DNA of 64,000 nt. It comes from Gnetum montanum (Eukaryota; Streptophyta; Gnetopsida; Gnetales; Gnetaceae). This document shows, in pieces, positions 60,831 to 64,000 of this stretch. The position numbers and the translations under genes are program-made. How positions within the stretch are numbered: the first letter of the stretch is position 1; each line of letters begins with the position of its first letter. The stretch lies in the NCBI GenBank assembly GCA_015680685.1, contig MNCI01022408.1, positions 590,668 to 654,667 of the forward strand, read 5' to 3'. The notes under the pieces are model-generated. The model had not been told where the DNA came from. It made no database searches and worked only from the letters and a program-made list of their open reading frames with translations.

Positions 60831-62778
60831 ATATTTATTCATACATTTAACAATTTTGACTAATCATCTCCTATAAACTTAATCGACTTACCTTATTCAA
60901 ACTCCTTATTTAACATACTTTTGATGACTAATTTCTATATTCTAAGCATCACCTATGATCTAGAACCCTTTAGACCATTTATATACCTTCCAAAATATCC
61001 ATTTAATCTAATTTTCTATAAAAAATTCATAAAATTTTAAAAATTATAATGATGATATTGTAGATACGATATATTAGCCCCTATGATATCACATCCATGA
61101 TGTCATATCTACAATGTATCCCTAATAAAAATCTGTATCCATGCATGAGGTGCTATGAAATTTTTTCATTCTCTCATTTCAAACCTAGGGAGTTCATGTT
61201 GTTTATTTAACCTCAAAACTTCAAAGAGCCATGTCTTCCTCACTGCATGTTTGATTTGACCTATAATTATTTTCTCTTGCTCATCAAGTGACCAACTTAG
61301 TCATGGGGAAGGGTGCTACATGTGATTTTTTCGAATTACATTAAATTATTATAATGCCTAAAAGAATAAAGGATAAGAATAATAAAACATGATTATATTA
61401 TAAACCAATGTAAGCTAATAAACCTAACCATTCCTACTAAATAATCATTTGCACATGTTTAAGATAAAAAATTAAAGATTGTGATAGGTCTTTCAAGATA
61501 AATTTGTTTGTAATCATTAGAAATTACTCAATCAAGGGTTTCCTTATAAAATATTTTATCCAAGATACAAAATTTTCTAATTTTACAATCTAAACTAAAA
61601 CTAAAATTGATAATAAGAAATGATTTTGATTAAAAATAAAAAAACTTAAGAAAGGGTTATGAACCATTAGAAATTTTTTTGAATTATTTGGGTAATCTTA
61701 AAATTCTTCATGATTGTAGATGCATCCCAAAAGATGTAAAGTAGAATGATCATCATAACCAAGTAGGAAAAGACCCAAAGGAAGAGGTAGAGGACAAGCT
61801 GGAGAACAAACTTCATCTATGGAGTCAAAGGCTCATTCTTAATATTGATTGGGATATATGACGTTGGAGAATGGTTAGCCACAATCACTAGGTGACCTTG
61901 GAAAATGCCATTTTCCCTCTCATAAGCCCTAGCCCTCAAGTGTGATGATTCATGGCTATCCCATGAATAATTGGGTAAAATGTGTTCATCTCATTTGAGA
62001 ACCCTTAGCCACCCAGGGGACATGCTATGATGCCATAATTAAAAGGCACATACACGAGGGTTGAATTGCACCATGGGAAAATTTCCAAAAGGATCATGTT
62101 CTTTGGCAATGCAACTAATCAACCAAACTTTTGTTGAAATTCCTACCTTAATAATGAAGTATAACATGAGCAAAGTTTCCTTTAAAAAAAGGAATGAAAA
62201 CCATGTTCATTGGCAGTGTAATAAGTTCTTAAGTGTGATGGGGTCTGGTAGTAATCCTCACCCTAACCTCCATTTTCCCTTTTGAACCTATTTCCAAAAA
62301 ATTCAAAAAGAGAAAAGAAATTAATTCCTTTTACCCATTCCCTTTCCAAATGTCAAAAAAAAAAAGTCCCAAGGAAAAATCCAAAAGTTGTGGCTAGCTA
62401 TGATCTAAAATAAGTTTGTCCTCATTAAGTTTGGCATAAGTCTCATACTTAAAGTAGTCCACCTACCTTTTACTTTTACCTTGTGAGAAGATTGGGAATG
62501 AGATCTTAATTATATATTTTAATTATATATATATCTATGTAGTTAAAATAATGAATTATATATTTAGATTTTCATTAAACAAGGTGGTGCAGTAAGGGTG
62601 GCCCATGTCTAGTTCTCTCTTGAATATATGGTTATTTTAATCATGTTTAGATTAGTATAGTTTGCTTTCAAATTTCAAGTTGTCTTCGTTTTATGATCTT
62701 TTCAATCTTTTATCTTTTGCATCTCCTTTTAAGATTTTTATGCCTTTTGTTGTCCCTTACACTTGTGTACAATTTCTA
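60831..62778. other. Repeat-like AT-rich sequence
   Basis: No gene recognised. An AT microsatellite lies at about 62508-62535. The part just before 62779 may be the internal 3' region of a further gypsy element, judged only from the purine tract that follows. Confidence 0.35.
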
Positions 62779-62792
62779 GTTTGGGGGCTAAG
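62779..62792 (+). promoter_or_regulatory. Candidate polypurine tract and LTR start (element G)
   Basis: GTTTGGGGGCTAAG followed directly by TGTTGATGCC at 62793, the arrangement at the 3' end of plant gypsy elements. The LTR partner is not in the window. Confidence 0.45.
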
Positions 62793-64000
62793 TGTTGATG
62801 CCAACATCACCCATGCTAGGCACTAGGCCATGAATAACAACAACTAGCTAGGCATACGATAGATGCAATTGGCTACTCTATATTAGTCTAGAAGCCTAGC
62901 CATCTAGTCTACATAGTCATATTAATAAGTCGATTATAATACAAAGTTATAACAGTTCAACCAAGATGCTCAAAAATGTATCACCCACTTTATATAATTC
63001 AAAGGCATAGAACAAACAACAATGAACCCCAACATGTGAGAGTTGTGAGGTGTACTGCTATAGCATCTACATAACATCATAAATGCTATCAAATGTTTTA
63101 GTACAAATCATTATTGATTATAATTCTAATGTAATTTTTACCTATTTTTAAGCCTTAGGATTCCCTAGAAATATCACATGTGCTCTAGCTGAAATTCTTA
63201 ATTTCTTCACTAAAAAAATTCCCTCATTCATCTCTACTAATAAAGCATTAAAAGAGAAGTAAGGAAATTCATTTGTTGTGTTTTCTCTCTTTTTTTTTGT
63301 AGTTTTTTAAAAATATATTGGGTTCATGGCTTCATGCATGAAAATGGAGGTGATGATGTGTAGATTTGGAGTTTGCTACTTGTGTATAAAAGGAAACATG
63401 CAAAATGAGAAAAAAATGAAAAAGCTACAGATGATTACAACTTACAAAGACATAATGGTGGGTGAATGTGGGATGTGGGGTGGTGGTTTTGGGTGTTATA
63501 GGTGAACATGCAACATGGGCATTTAAGTCAGCAGCAATGAGTAGTTATAAGAGTAGGGCTATGATCAACAAAAAACATCATCGAGTAGCCTTCCCTCTCT
63601 ATGGTAGGTAGATATCTTTCTCTCTTTTCCAATCAGCTGTTACACAGCAACATTTCAAGTGACCAATAGCATAATGGCAATGCATGGCTCTACATGGATT
63701 GGTAGCAGACGAGTAAGTAGCCTCTCTAAGCTTGAGGCAGATGATGTGAATGAGCTGCAAGAGTGATGTGCAATAACACATCAGCATGACAACCTCTCCT
63801 CTCTCTAACAACGACATGTTAGTAGTCTCTAAAGCAATGGTAAGTGCAGATGCATCAATGACAAGGTGTGTGGAAGATCGAACATCAACAGCATCTCTCT
63901 CTCCTCCCTTCATGGTGGCGTCAAAGCATCAGGCAAGTTGATGGGACGCAATATCGCATGGGCCACGATATTTTGAGGGTACACGATATCGTGTCGTGCC
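62793..64000. other. Possible LTR sequence to the window end
   Basis: Starts at the candidate LTR TG. A new candidate LTR start TGATGGGACGC appears at 63939, followed by CGATATCG-like words. No supported gene; the minus-strand frame at 63599-63913 has no known domain. Confidence 0.3.

Noticed and set aside
61048-61330. Possible 3' LTR of element D/F
   Set aside because: Some ATATC-rich similarity to the start of the F LTR, but the match does not continue into the TATA region or beyond.
1-64000. CRISPR arrays, rRNA or intact tRNA genes, operons
   Set aside because: No regular short repeats with unique spacers, no rRNA signature and no complete tRNA fold were seen; the content is plant nuclear.

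Overview
This is a stretch of a large, repeat-rich land-plant nuclear genome. It is AT-rich and has almost no intact coding sequence. Most of it is nested, decayed LTR retrotransposons around one broken host gene. Host-gene matches (sucrose transporter, land-plant glycerol-3-phosphate acyltransferase, plant F-box-like protein) place it in seed plants. The very old, deeply nested elements and large intergenic space would fit a gymnosperm, but I cannot prove that. No bacterial genes, CRISPR arrays, rRNA or intact tRNA genes were seen. All boundaries below were read by eye from LTR alignments, target-site duplications (TSDs) and primer-binding sites.

Layout. 1-1176: one end of an LTR-type element (family X). 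1177-1581, 13517-13881 and part of 14722-14900: a degenerate tandem array (unit about 206-231 bp), split by element A and by a solo LTR. 1582-13511: element A, a complete but dead Ty3/gypsy element on the minus strand (TSD CATGG, tRNA-Asp-type primer site). 13882-14721: solo LTR. 16578-20505: a sucrose transporter (SUT/SUC) pseudogene on the minus strand, with five recognisable exon pieces and a partial exon duplication. 22044-22208: a tRNA-derived SINE with 11-bp TSDs. 22705-24097: 5' LTR, primer site and leader of a plus-strand gypsy element (F). About 24098-29225: a truncated Ty1/copia element (E, minus). 29226-60830: the pol and tail of a plus-strand gypsy element (D, probably the body of F), interrupted twice.

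First interruption of D: element C (30112-53455, plus, TSD ACACT), itself split by element B (32928-46162, minus, TSD AACAT), which landed inside the codons of C's gag zinc knuckle. Second interruption of D: the family X insertion (54862-58124, TSD CTAAC). It carries two adjacent fragments of unrelated host genes, an F-box-like protein and a glycerol-3-phosphate acyltransferase, in the same orientation. Removing each insertion plus one TSD copy restores the interrupted reading frame, so the nesting order D, then C, then B is secure.

The two most unusual items are (1) the X insertion with its pair of captured gene fragments, and (2) a segment of about 3.5 kb in element B (about 34000-37490) that its relative C lacks. 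That segment has its own U3-like repeats, TATA box, a plausible 5'-UTR intron and a long unrecognised ORF with a C-terminal coiled coil, so it looks like a self-contained transcription unit riding in a retrotransposon. Two single-N positions (19650, 53014) are each flanked by an exact 46-bp duplication and look like assembly joins. The 748-N gap (55154-55901) lies in the X element and can be sized from the copy at 1-1176.
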